From Motacilla alba alba (Eukaryota > Chordata > Aves > Passeriformes > Motacillidae), in contig NC_052032.1 of assembly GCF_015832195.1 (NCBI RefSeq), forward strand, positions 9,678,618 to 9,742,617: a DNA stretch of 64,000 nucleotides, given 5' to 3'. A program made the position numbers and the translations under genes. Positions 11,301 through 21,808 of the stretch are shown piece by piece. The notes under the pieces were generated by a model. That model ran no database searches, had not been told where the DNA came from, and saw only the letters and a program-made list of their open reading frames with translations. How positions within the stretch are numbered: the first letter of the stretch is position 1; each line of letters starts with the position of its first letter.

Positions 11301-14300
11301 TGGATCTGTTGTGTGATAACCTGTGCGGGATGACCTGGAGATTGCACCCCACTTGGAGATGATGGGTCCATCGCTGAACGGGATTATAGGATCTTCCTCC
11401 TTTGCCCTTCTCTGCGTTTCAAATAAATGCACTCTCCTCTTAACGTCCCCACTGTCCAAATCCTACATGTTCAGGAGACAGGAGACACATGGACTCATTT
11501 GAGGTTATGCACATTCTTCAGTTGGTCAGTAACTTTCTCATTATAGTTGCCTATTTACAAAACTGGGAAAGGATATTCCAAACAACTTCAAATGAGCAGA
11601 ACTATTTTAAATACTACTAATGGAAGCTATGACCTTTTATTTATTTTTTTTTTTAAAGGCTGGTTTAACCAAACAGAAGACACTTCAGCATGTAAGGATC
11701 ATCACACTAATGAGAGAACATGCAGAAAACCCCTACCATTAACACGGCATTGGAATTGGCAATCACATCCTTGGGCTCTGAGTCGATAGCATTTATACAA
11801 GAGCCAATAGTGCCACAAGACCACGGTGAATAGTGAGAGAGATGGTCTTCCTCAAATTTAGTTCCACTCAAATCACTGACACTCTCTGAGAACTACAGAA
11901 AAGGGAATAAATAAGCAGTGAATAATAAAAACAGGGAATTCAGTTTTAAAATGAGAAGATACATTTACTGCTATTTAATTAAATTATCTCAAAAGTCAAT
12001 CAAGGAGTTCCAGCCATATTCAAGACTTGACCTGGGGAGAACATAAGCTGTTTTTTCAAATTTTCAAACAGTGCCCCTGGCAGCTGTCAGAGGGCAACTC
12101 TGCCACACAAATAACTGCCTGGCCCACCAAGATGAGAGACTGGAATCTGTGTTAGTGTCAGGTTTCTTTAGGCAAATATCTACAGTAACTTAACTGAGAG
12201 GAAGCTGTGCATCTTCCTTTAATGTATTAGCCAGTGCTCAATAAAAATACAACTTACAACCCTCCAACCTGGGGAAAATGACTAAATCCTGATCCACCTT
12301 GACTGCACGTATAAGGCACTTCAGGTACACCTACAAGATTTGATCTGAATGATTATTCTTAACATCTCAAATATCACCAACAAAACTCAAACCACAGCTA
12401 AGAGTGCTTGGCACAGTGGTTTTCAAACTAGTTTTTTGAGTGCATCTCATTTAGAGAGAAAGTATTTTAAGGGGTTTTTTTTAAGTCAAAAGTGCACTAT
12501 TGCTATTTCTTGAGCTTCCCTTCTTCTTTACAGGACTTATCACAGAAGTACACAATGTCCTACCAATGCTTTTTGCCACCTTTAAGGGAATGCCTTTTCT
12601 AGGACTTGATAAGCACTTGAAGTTTGATTCAGGCTACTCATCAAGGCAAGCCATTTGGACTATCAAAGACAATGTACTTTTAAAAGGAAAACACAACTGC
12701 TGTTCCCTACACAAAAACCTGGAGGTTTACAAAGTGACTTCAGTAAAATTACATTTCATTTAGTGAAGCTGAATTGAACTACTTCACTTCTTGACCTTTT
12801 CTCTGCAGTCATGTTACACATCACTTCAATACCAAACTGAACTGCATAATTATTAGATATCCCTTTCCTTTTGCTAGAAAATTATTTATTAATTTTATGA
12901 ATAATAAATGGCAGGTAGAAAATCTTTCCTAGAAATATTAAATGGCATCTTACAGAAACAGGAAGGGAAAATAAAGAGGTTCTTTGGCTTCCCACCTCTG
13001 TGCTGAAATCTACACTGAAGAGAGGAGAAGGTGGTGTTGGAGATGGTGTTGCCATAGGAAGGGTGGATGATACCAGAGGAGTTTTCTGTGTGTGGTACTG
13101 TGCCCATTGCTCTGGCTTCCGTCTCAGCTGCTCATCATAACCAGTCTTCAAATGACCACAAGGCTCCTAGAAAGAATAAATACAGGACTGGATATCCCAC
13201 CACACTCTAATCAGAAGGCAAATACTTGCATGGGACACACTTGGGTCCCAAAATTTCCTCGGGTCTGTAACCCTCCACTGATACCACTTGAAGAATTTCA
13301 CAGGAATTTGTAGGCCCACGTATGGCAACTCAAATCTTAGCTATGCAATGAATTCAAGCAACATAAATGGGCATTAAAGAGGCAAAGGGGCTCTGGTCCT
13401 GATGCAGATGACAGTGGTCTGTTTTGCAAGCCCATTATGAGGTTAAAAACAAAACAAGAACTTTCTCCAAGTCTTGATCACTGTAATAAACAGGTCTATG
13501 CTAATTATTTACCAACTTTCCAGTAATGACCTTCAGAAGCAAGCCCACACAGAGCCTTCCCTTCCTGGCTCTCACTTACCCTTGGTAAAGGCACAGTCCT
13601 CTGCTCGTTTGGAGGTTGACAAGCCACAGAGTAATACCCATCCAGAGAGTTGTACCTCTCCCGCAACGACGTCTGATAGACAGATGAGTGCATCACATCC
13701 ATGGGAGGTAAAGAATTGCTCCTGATAATATCATCTCGTGGGTACATCTGCGGGCGCCAGATGCGCCTGCTGTCGTAGACTGGAGCATACATTCCAGAGG
13801 GGACAGGAGGGACTGGTCCATAGGGCTGTGGAGGAGGAGGCTGGTAGGGAGAGTTCAGTCGGTCTCGAGGGGGAAATGTGCTGTAATGATCGGCATATGG
13901 CACGGAAGCAGGTGGGAGGGAGGATTCTGGAACGTTATTGGACCTCACAAAGCGAGGAACACAGGGAGCCACACCAGCTGGTACTGTTGGAGGTGCTGGA
14001 TAATACCCTTAAAAATTGGAGAAAGGCAAATTTAATGCAATCACAAGTGACCCAAAAGTTTACACCTTCTAAAACTGTAAACAGCATTGGTAAGTACCTT
14101 CAGAGAATGAGGAGCCACACTTTACAAACCTCTTACTGACCCCACCATGTTTCTGGTAAATATCATTTCATGTGTGACAACCACAGTTGCAGAAGCAGTG
14201 CTGGCCCTTCACCAACTGGACCCAGTTTGGAAAATATTGCTCCTATGTACTGTGGTGTAACTAAGTAACTGAAAACACAGAATCTTCAGCAAGTCTTTAT

Positions 14301-17300
14301 ATAGGAAGTTAAAACACTTCTCTCTAAAATAAAAATCTGTATTACTTAAAAAATATAAAATCTATAGATAACCATTTCACACTTGATTTATTGCTCTTTC
14401 TTTGGAGAGGACTGCCTGAACATCTCTACCTTTTGAGAACTTGTGAATGACTCAATGCTATAAACCACAATTGTTTCCTGAATATAAACATGCACAGTGC
14501 AACCTAAAAAAATAACTGGAACCTTTCAAAAACATTCCAGCAAGCACAAAGATGTGTAAGCCTCCCAGCAGAAGTGTGCTATGCCTCTGAATCCTGCCCA
14601 GGGATACCCTCATGGATGGGCCGTGGCAAGAGCAAGCCTAAATAAAAACAATTAATTGCTAACAAAGGAAAAAACAGATGAAAGACCTTGAGGTTCAAGC
14701 TCCTCTGGAGGCTGAAGTATAAGCTGTATAACATACAGCACACAAAGGCAAGAACCACCAGCACTGGGAGCAAACTGCAGGTCCCTCACGTACCCAGCAA
14801 CTAACAAGATTAGTATCCCATTAAAAGAACATTCAGCTGATATTTAATAAAAATAAAATAGACATTGACAAAACAGATATAGAAGTTATTTCTCATAAAA
14901 TATATTTTTCCAGAGAAAAGTGCAGAGCTATTTCTTAATCAGTGCTAGTCTCACTCACCTGTCTGTGGGTACTGTGGAACTTCATATGACAGCTGAGTCC
15001 TGGGATCTTGGAAATATTGAACATTATCAGAATGTGGAGGGTAGACAGGTACTCTGGGAACAAATGGGCTGGATTTTGGAGGCACAGAATTAACTTCTGT
15101 TCCAATATTAGGAGGACCAGCTGAGGTAGCTGCTGCCTGGCTTACAGGAGTCTTGGGTGGAGAACCGATTTTACTGAAAAGGATTACCAAGAAATCATTA
15201 AGCAAATCTTCACTTATTTCAGTCAGTCACCTCTTCGTGTACACTCCCAGTAACATGGAAACTTGACATTTCCTCTGGAATTTTGTTTTTCACACCCTGA
15301 ACTGATGCTACATTTTAGACTTTCTCCTAGGAGAACTGAAAAGTGGACATAAATGTTTTGATACCCTTTGTAAGTGTATTCTGGTAAAGACAAAGGTTTT
15401 GAAAAGCTATTCAGAGACTCAGTCCTTCCTGCAGAATTATCTAAAAAGTTTTAAGTGAAAATCCCAAAACCAGGAGGTTTCAAGGAAGTGCACACTCTGT
15501 GCACTTCTTGGTTTGAGGAAATGTCAAATTCTGAATACAATTTATGGCATGTAGTAACACACTTGTATGTAATAACCCAACAGTATGCAATATGCATAGA
15601 ATTCATTTGTATGCCATAACTTTTTATTTTTATGTAATAACCTAACAGTAATTAAGATACCAGGCTGAGAAGAACTGAGTAAGAGATAAAGGGAGAGATT
15701 TATCATTTTGTCTGCATTGCACACGAGCAGTGAACAGCTAAAATGCACTGAGTGGCAGCTCGGCAGTCACTGAGCACCAGCAATTACTGCAAGCCAGGAC
15801 CACACTTCAGCATCTGCTGGCCACCCACCAAGCCCATTTATTATTTTAGATAATCTAAAAGCAGGATGTTCTGTTGAATTGTCTTGATGTAGAAAAGCCA
15901 CCTACTTTTCAGGAAGTGATTCTGTGGGGGACCCAGAAGCGTTCTGGCCATTGGCTCCAGTCTTCCCTCCTTTCTTGGTGCTGTCCAGAGCTCTCAGGGA
16001 GCTGTCTGCACAGCGCGGGATCAGCTGGGGAACCCCAGTTTCTAGATTAGCTATCCCATTAGTACTTGGCACCATCTTGCCCGTTGCCTCGGGGCTTCCT
16101 ATGACAGAGATCACGTTTCCCGTGGTGGTGGAGACGGTGCTGTTTACGCCAACTTTGTTCAGAAGGGGGAATGTTCTCACTGTTGCGCTGATTTTTTTGT
16201 TCCTCAAGCGATATCTACAAACAAACACACAAAAGATAAGATGGCATAGAAAGTGCTTATTGTGAAGTTAAATGGATTTGCAAAACTAGCAAAAAGAAGG
16301 GATTGACATGGAACATGACATCAAAAAATTACAAGTTTATTTTTAACGACTGGAAGCCAAAATCTTCTCTCCTCTTATAAGACGCGTTCTGCAGTTCTTT
16401 GAAAATGCATTTGGGTGAAAACAACTTCAAGAATGCAGAGCTACATATTGTTCAATAACGCAGCTCACTCCTTAAATAATTAAAATGTAATTAACATTCT
16501 CTCTTGTACGTAATATAACCAATCCTTGAAAGACACTGAGCTTGCACTCAATTGCAAGGAAAGGAAATTTTAGCTCATATGGGGTAAAATAAAAAATAAA
16601 ACTGGAATTGGTCTGTAGACATTGCTTTGCTGTATCTTCAATTTCATATAAAGAATTGTCATGTCAAGAGTCCCTCCAAATGAATGAATATACGGAAGAG
16701 AATGTTGTCAAAAATCTCTGTAGATTGCTTGGATTTAAATTAAAGGAGGAAAAAAAAGGAAAAAATCTCCCACACTCACTTTTCAAGCTCCTCCTGAGAA
16801 TGAGCAAATGTACAGTTTGTTCCTCTTGGACACCCCCCTTGCTGTCGAAGGTCTCGGCACATACTTGTTTTGTATTTGCTATTTGGTTGTGGCTTAAAAA
16901 AGAACAACAAACAAAAAACACGAGACATTCCTCTTACCATCTATCAGACATTCACATAAAAGTAGCCTTAAAATACAGAAAATACATCCATGGCATGTTT
17001 TTACATTTTTAATCAGAAAAACAAGGACACTCCTTGTTGAGGGGCTAAGTTGTCCTTGTATGGATTTCTCTACAGTCAGCTCTGCTGCATTCCATATGCA
17101 CAACTGTTAGGTTCTCAGAATCTGAATGCAGTAAATAACAGTATTCTCAATTATCCCACAGGAAAGGCCATAAATATTTCAAATCAACAGTAATTCTTCA
17201 AAGTTGCATCTCCCAGTAAACGGGAGAGGAAGCTGAAGACATGATGCAATGATCAAGTCTGGTTACCTGTGGAGTTTCATGGCCTTTTCTACTGTAATTC

Positions 17301-20300
17301 TGAATGAAATCCACCAGCCCATGGACCACAGTCTTTACAGCCACCATGGCATTTTCCAGCTGCTCCCATGTTGGAGATGCTGCATCTAAAATGATGAAAA
17401 GCAGTGTTGTCACCCTGTCAGTAATTCCAGTATCATAAACAAGAGGCACATCTTGTGTTACTTTACAACACCAAGTACTAGGACCGAACTCGGAGAGCCC
17501 CAAAGAAGAGTTTATTATGTTCATCAATGGAAATTTCAAAACCAGGAATGGAGGTTATCATCTTAATTTACTTTGCTAGATATCAAAAATACCAAGAAAA
17601 GTTTCAAAAGCTTGATTTGCATACCTGGATTTGGATCTATGTTTGCCAGGAGCTCTAAATGAGGCCTCAGCCTGTTTAAGTTTGCAGGATCCCCTGTGCG
17701 CTGCAAGACAATTGTCAATTCTTGTACACTCTTAGCAAAAGATTCTGGAGACTGAAGCTGAAAATAAAGGGAGCATTAGTGTGCTGCATCTTACAACTGT
17801 CAATTGCTGATCTTAAAAACATATTCATCACATTGGTTCCTAAATGCAATATACAGTGTCTTCAGATGGCATATAGAGAGGATCAGTGGAGAGAAATTTT
17901 ATTTCTCAACTCAGAATCTGCCCTATGCAGCTTCATCATAAGACACCAAAAAGTTAATTAAAGTACTTCATATGATGAATATGCTACATCAGGGGAAAAA
18001 TTTTTAATCTAGTTTTAATTAATATTTGATAGGACTATGAACAAAAAGTTAATTAATTAAGTTCTTTGATTTTTCTTGTTACATTTAACAGTCAAAACTA
18101 ATCTTACAAAGATACTAAAATCAACCCTTTGACAAACCTTGTCAATAATGGATTGCATGTGTGATTTATGTGCCAGGTCTCCATAAAGAAGGGAAGACCA
18201 CTGTTCTGGTGATATTCTGAGTCCTGCTTCCATGGCAATGTGAACAATCTGGGCATCGTGCTCTCTCCTCAAAGCCTCGTAACTCCGGAACTCTTCCTTC
18301 AGCTGCATCAGAGAAGAATCTTCATCCCTTTTAGTGACCTAACAAATAGTTAAACATTCCTTCTTTAACCAAAAATCTCCATCATAAAAACCAGCTGCAA
18401 GCACAAACCACAACAGTTGTGTTTTACCTTAAAGCACGATGCTCTATACAGTAGCTGCACAACATGACCAATGCTTGTTTTAGAGGCCTGAGGAAATCTT
18501 GGTTCCAGCCTTTGCACAACAAAAAGTACCAGAACTTTTCTTGAGAGTGCAGAGCCATCTTCCAGTGCCAGTAATACAAGTTTCAGTGCCTCCTCTTGCA
18601 TAGCTTTAACGCACAAAAATGAAAGTTAAATATATTCCAGAAAACCACAAGGCTACTGTATTTGAACAGGTAAGCAGGAACACCTAAATCATCTTTAATG
18701 TAATTCCTTATTGCTTTTTATTTTACTAAAAAAACCCCAAACTTTTAATGAAAGCTGCTAGTTCAGAAGAAATATTTAGAACCACTCCAAGCACAGCAAA
18801 CTTAGAGCTACGACTAACTTCCAGTCATGAACACATCAGTAGTGCAGTTTTTATACTTTTCTCCACTGTGCATTCTTGTAGCCATTGTTCTTTTGGACAC
18901 CTCTTCAATGCCACACCATGAAACTATAAAATAAACATGGGAACAGTACTGGAATGCTACCAACAGTTACAGGAGTCAAGAGAGGACAACTTCTATTTTA
19001 AAGAGAATTTTCTTGTTTCTATGCTTGCTTTAGCTGCATTCTTAACCATGAATTTGTTTTCTATCAGAGATATAATCATTATAAATTGCAAAAGCATGCT
19101 GCAGCTGCGGTTAGGCTGATTGTATTGACAGCTACTCAATTCCAATAACAGCAGCAGTACAGCCAGCCTGCCACACTCCATTACAAACTGGGCACAACGT
19201 ATGCTTATTGATTCCTCTTTGCCAGGATTTTTGAAATACTTCCTCCCAATTTCAAAGAACATTTAATGGACCAGCAGGGGAAGCAACCAAAAACTTTATG
19301 AGAGCAGATTTTACTACTATTTGTTGGGGTCTTTTTCCCTTCTCTTTTCTTTCTGGCAGAACATCTTCAACTGAACAGAAGAAATTTCAAAACATTTTCA
19401 TAAAGAAAAGGTACAGCTAAAAATATTCTGTTGCAGATGTACAGGTCCCTTACCTGGTCCTAGAAACTGGCACCCTCGTGCCCTGACAGCAGCCCAAAGA
19501 TTGGCAGAAAGCTGCTGAGGATTTTGGTGCTGCAGGATGAGTTCTGTGACAGTTCTCTCTCCCAGTGACCGAGCTGCCCTCATGGCTCTGACCCGACCCT
19601 CCTCTTCCACCAGCTGACAATTCACCAGTGTCACAAGCTTCCTTTGCATGGGACGGCTCAGTGCACTCTGATTCAAGCTTGCAACACCTTCAGAGAAAGG
19701 GAGAAAAGGCAAAGCAGTGCTTCTCATCAAATTCATCTGAGTGAGACAAAAAAAATGTCTAACAGTGTCTGTCTTTCTCTAGGACTTGGATGCCAGTCAC
19801 AATCTTAGACTGAAATCAGAGCCATCCTTTGGGGAAAGTTCAGTTACAGTAGAAAGTTAGCCCCAAGGCAGTATCATTAAACAGAGTATTTTGTAAACAA
19901 AAATAAGAAAACCACAAACAAGTGTCAAAAGTGTGAATAAGCTTTTAAAGACACAAGGCAATTTTATTAGAAAAATGAGAGCATTATCTCACTGACATTT
20001 ACAATCAGTGCTGAAAACACAACGTTGTTAAAAGCAAGCTACATCAAAATTCCACTGCTCAGCAGAGACTCACCTTTTCCTCCACTTAACGGCTTTAAGT
20101 AGAGTGCCAAATCCTCAACACATTTCTTTGCCACTTCATAATGTTTGTTCTCTCCTACATTACTCAACTTTACTGTCTGATGATCAGGTACCTAAAAAAA
20201 TGCAAGGGGGAGGAAGGGGGAGCAGAATTACATACACCTGGCTGACCTCTCCGATGGTACCCACATCACCATCAATTACATAACACTGCAGATGTGCACT

Positions 20301-21808
20301 GCTCTGAGAGCAGGGAAACACAGCACCCACCCAGGGCATGCACATGGCATAAGGCACAACAAAAAGGGCCCAAGATGAAAACCAGCGTGATGGAAGATGG
20401 TTTTTGTTATTACTCAACACCTTAGAAACAGAGGTAGGGTAGAAAACAATAACCAACGTCTAAAAGATGAAGAACACAAGATCTGAGAAGGTGATCCAGT
20501 ATACCAGATCAGCATGATTTGCTACAAAAAAAGCTACAGGACAAAATGAACTAGCAAGAATACAATAAAGCAAAGTTTAAAAATTATTTAAGCATCATTT
20601 GGGCATGCTGAAATCTTCCAAGAGAAGAAGCAGGAAACTTAACTTGGTGGAAAAAAGCTTGAAATAGAGTAACAAGGTCAGATAAGGAAAACGGAGGGAG
20701 TGTTAGTCATAATAAATTAATTGTTTGGAATACATTGCAAGAAGTTAGAGGCTATGAAAATAAATGTTGTAAGATCACAACAATGATCTGACACATTAAA
20801 AAAAAAAGAAAGGATCACGTGAACTTGAGAAACAAAAACACTCTGACATAACATCATTAGCAATAGCTGTGTCAAGGCATGTGATAGGACATTAAAAAGC
20901 AAAGTAAATAACATCATCTTACTGCATCACCAAGGTGTCAGAGAGAGAGTAACATGGAAAAGCACATGAATCAGCACAAGGGGAACAGACATATTTAGTC
21001 TCCATAAAGTGCAGTACTGATTATATAATCACTGTTTTGCCACTGCTACGAGACAGCGCAGGGAACATTCCTGGCCTGATTAGCCAGTGTCTGCAAACGC
21101 AACTGAAAAGCCATCATCAAGCATATTTAAAAAAAAATTATACACACACACACACACACTTCTGGAACTTGGTTAAACAGCCACTTCCAAACATGTGACA
21201 TTTAGGAACGAGATTTCTCACAAGGCTAAGATGAACAAGTGCAGTCTGCAGGTTCACTCGCTCTACTGGCAACTGGGACAGACAATTGTCTGCTTCCCGA
21301 TGGGAATTTTTCTCCAGTCACAGTTCAAGAGCCTTTTTAAATCAGAATTCAGGTTACAATTAGAACACGTTTTCATTTTATGAGAAGATGGCCCTGAAAT
21401 GGTGAAGTTGCTTTTAGAGTACCTATGGACTCCTAGAGAGTCGAGTTAGGCCTTTCATTTGGGCTTTAACCATTTATTTGGGCTAAAATGAGGAAGAAGA
21501 AGCAGCACACATATTGCAGCTGGCACGGAGAAGGCAACAACACCAAGTGGCAAAACAAAGAGCTGCTCCAATCATACCTGGGCTCCAACCAGCTGGAGGA
21601 GTGCGAAGTTCACAGGGAGCACATCGATGTCGGTGTTGATGGCAGTCTGGTCAAAGGGACATGCCTTGCGATGGAGCTTGTTCAGGCAGGTCTTGCACAC
21701 GGTGTGAGAGCAACCTAAGCTGATGGGTTTGTGCACATTCTCATCGAACTCATTGTAGCAGATTGGGCAGGACAGAAATTCTGTCCACTGAGCTGCCTGC
21801 ACAGGCAT
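8125..21808 (-). CDS. RC3H2: Roquin-2 (RC3H2/MNAB), complete CDS in 20 exons, 1191 aa
   Basis: Roquin-2 is a cytoplasmic RNA-binding, RING-type protein. It recognises stem-loop decay elements in 3'UTRs and promotes mRNA decay, partly redundantly with Roquin-1. The 20 exons sum to 3576 bases, 1191 codons plus TGA, the length I recall for the human protein. Domains in order: a C3HC4 RING at about 14-54 (CPICYNEF ... CPFD), the HEPN/ROQ winged-helix region at about 80-400, a CCCH zinc finger at 416-435 (Cys416, Cys425, Cys431, His435), a long proline-rich region at about 540-840, and a C-terminal Gln/Leu helical stretch near 990-1040. Every join keeps frame with GT/AG introns. The ATG at 21808 begins [11 protein letters not shown] and lies in an exon with a noncoding leader. 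No stops or frameshifts were seen. Confidence 0.97.
8933..9081 (-). CDS. RC3H2: RC3H2 coding exon 19 (residues 1077-1126)
   Basis: Acceptor CTCTTGCAG. Encodes [19 protein letters not shown] to GEDLVI. Donor CT|GTGAGT. Confidence 0.94.
9486..9593 (-). CDS. RC3H2: RC3H2 coding exon 18 (residues 1041-1076)
   Basis: Acceptor TTTTTTAG. Encodes [19 protein letters not shown] to GEQIE, an acidic stretch. Donor GAA|GTGAGT. Confidence 0.94.
10130..10264 (-). CDS. RC3H2: RC3H2 coding exon 17 (residues 996-1040)
   Basis: Acceptor TCCATAG. Encodes [19 protein letters not shown] and KEIDLRNGE, a probable amphipathic helix. Donor GAG|GTAAAG. Confidence 0.94.
10413..10494 (-). CDS. RC3H2: RC3H2 coding exon 16 (residues 968-995)
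   Basis: Acceptor TTTCAAAG. Encodes [18 protein letters not shown] and DLLSIELQQ. Donor CAG|GTAAGA. Confidence 0.93.
10999..11083 (-). CDS. RC3H2: RC3H2 coding exon 15 (residues 940-968)
   Basis: Acceptor TTTTGCAG. Encodes [13 protein letters not shown] through ARYAER. The donor CG|GTACGG splits an Arg codon. Confidence 0.93.
11249..11462 (-). CDS. RC3H2: RC3H2 coding exon 14 (residues 869-940)
   Basis: Acceptor ACATGTAG. Encodes [19 protein letters not shown] through ATKPISVS. Donor G|GTACAG. Confidence 0.95.
11737..11892 (-). CDS. RC3H2: RC3H2 coding exon 13 (residues 817-868)
   Basis: Acceptor TTTTCTGTAG. Encodes [18 protein letters not shown] through NSNAVLM. Donor ATG|GTAGGG, phase 0. 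Confidence 0.95.
12996..13166 (-). CDS. RC3H2: RC3H2 coding exon 12 (residues 760-816)
   Basis: Acceptor CTTTCTAG, begins EPCGHLKT and ends [11 protein letters not shown] with GAG|GTGGGA. Length 171 keeps phase 0. Confidence 0.93.
13580..14007 (-). CDS. RC3H2: RC3H2 coding exon 11 (residues 617-759, proline-rich)
   Basis: Largest coding exon. Proline/tyrosine-rich segment including [18 protein letters not shown] and VPLPR at the end. Acceptor TTTTTAAG, donor AGG|GTAAGT. Confidence 0.96.
14959..15173 (-). CDS. RC3H2: RC3H2 coding exon 10 (residues 545-617)
   Basis: Acceptor TTTTCAG, begins with [11 protein letters not shown] and ends QYPQTG with G|GTGAGT. Start of the proline-rich region. 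Confidence 0.95.
15906..16214 (-). CDS. RC3H2: RC3H2 coding exon 9 (residues 442-545)
   Basis: Begins [17 protein letters not shown]. This part is less conserved: Ser/Gly/Asn-rich and presumably disordered. Donor AA|GTAGGT. Confidence 0.95.
16780..16892 (-). CDS. RC3H2: RC3H2 coding exon 8 (residues 405-442, CCCH zinc finger)
   Basis: Encodes [18 protein letters not shown] and the C-x8-C-x5-C-x3-H finger (Cys416, Cys425, Cys431, His435), then SQEELEK. The donor AA|GTGAGT splits the last lysine codon. Confidence 0.96.
17267..17385 (-). CDS. RC3H2: RC3H2 coding exon 7 (residues 365-404)
   Basis: Encodes [18 protein letters not shown] through GHETPQ. Acceptor CATTTTAG, donor CAG|GTAACC. Confidence 0.96.
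17625..17757 (-). CDS. RC3H2: RC3H2 coding exon 6 (residues 321-365)
   Basis: Acceptor TTTTCAG, begins [14 protein letters not shown] and ends ANIDPNP with G|GTATGC. The snoRNA-bearing intron precedes it. Confidence 0.95.
17856..17946 (-). ncRNA. SNORD90: Box C/D snoRNA in an RC3H2 intron, likely SNORD90
   Basis: Read on the minus strand, this 91-nt segment has a perfect terminal stem (GTGTCT with AGACAC). A C box ATGATGA (17939-17933) sits one base inside the 5' stem, and a D box CTGA (17665 offset in the intron, at 17865-17862) directly abuts the 3' stem arm. Internal CTGA motifs at 17914-17911 and 17886-17883 could be D'. It lies in the intron between coding exons 5 and 6, in the host-gene sense. 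SNORD90 is known to sit in an RC3H2 intron in human, so position supports the name. I could not align it to the human sequence. Candidate guides are the bases just upstream of the D and D' boxes. Confidence 0.8.
18138..18338 (-). CDS. RC3H2: RC3H2 coding exon 5 (residues 254-320, ROQ core)
   Basis: Encodes [17 protein letters not shown] through HMQSIIDK. The donor is AAG|GTTTGT, weaker than its neighbours because position +3 is T, but the frame and the conserved protein fix it. Confidence 0.95.
18428..18603 (-). CDS. RC3H2: RC3H2 coding exon 4 (residues 195-253, ROQ core)
   Basis: Encodes [19 protein letters not shown] through YRASCFK. Donor AAG|GTAAAA, phase 0. Confidence 0.96.
19454..19687 (-). 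CDS. RC3H2: RC3H2 coding exon 3 (residues 117-195, ROQ region)
   Basis: Encodes [19 protein letters not shown] through GCQFLGP. This is a highly conserved Roquin segment at the start of the RNA-binding region. Donor G|GTAAGG. Confidence 0.96.
20074..20191 (-). CDS. RC3H2: RC3H2 coding exon 2 (residues 78-117)
   Basis: Acceptor TTTTTTTAG and donor G|GTGAGT. Begins VPDHQ and ends KPLSGGK. Length 118 leaves phase 1. Confidence 0.95.
21142..21159. repeat. (CA)9 microsatellite
   Basis: Nine AC dinucleotides in the RC3H2 intron between coding exons 1 and 2. Confidence 0.95.
21578..21808 (-). CDS. RC3H2: RC3H2 coding exon 1 (residues 1-77, RING finger)
   Basis: Contains the start codon and the whole C3HC4 RING, with the CPICYNEF and KACPFDQ ends visible. 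Donor CAG|GTATGA. A likely acceptor (CACTTACAG) just above 21874 would give a 66-base noncoding leader in this exon. Confidence 0.97.

Noticed and set aside
11697..11703. GTGATGA C-box-like motif in the RC3H2 intron after exon 13
   Set aside because: A CTGA follows too closely and no closing stem was found.
17825..17831. GTGATGA C-box-like motif next to the snoRNA
   Set aside because: No D box at a suitable distance and no terminal stem.
21100..21120. GATGATGG with a nearby CAG as a possible snoRNA
   Set aside because: The C box lacks a purine at its first position and no stem pairs the ends.
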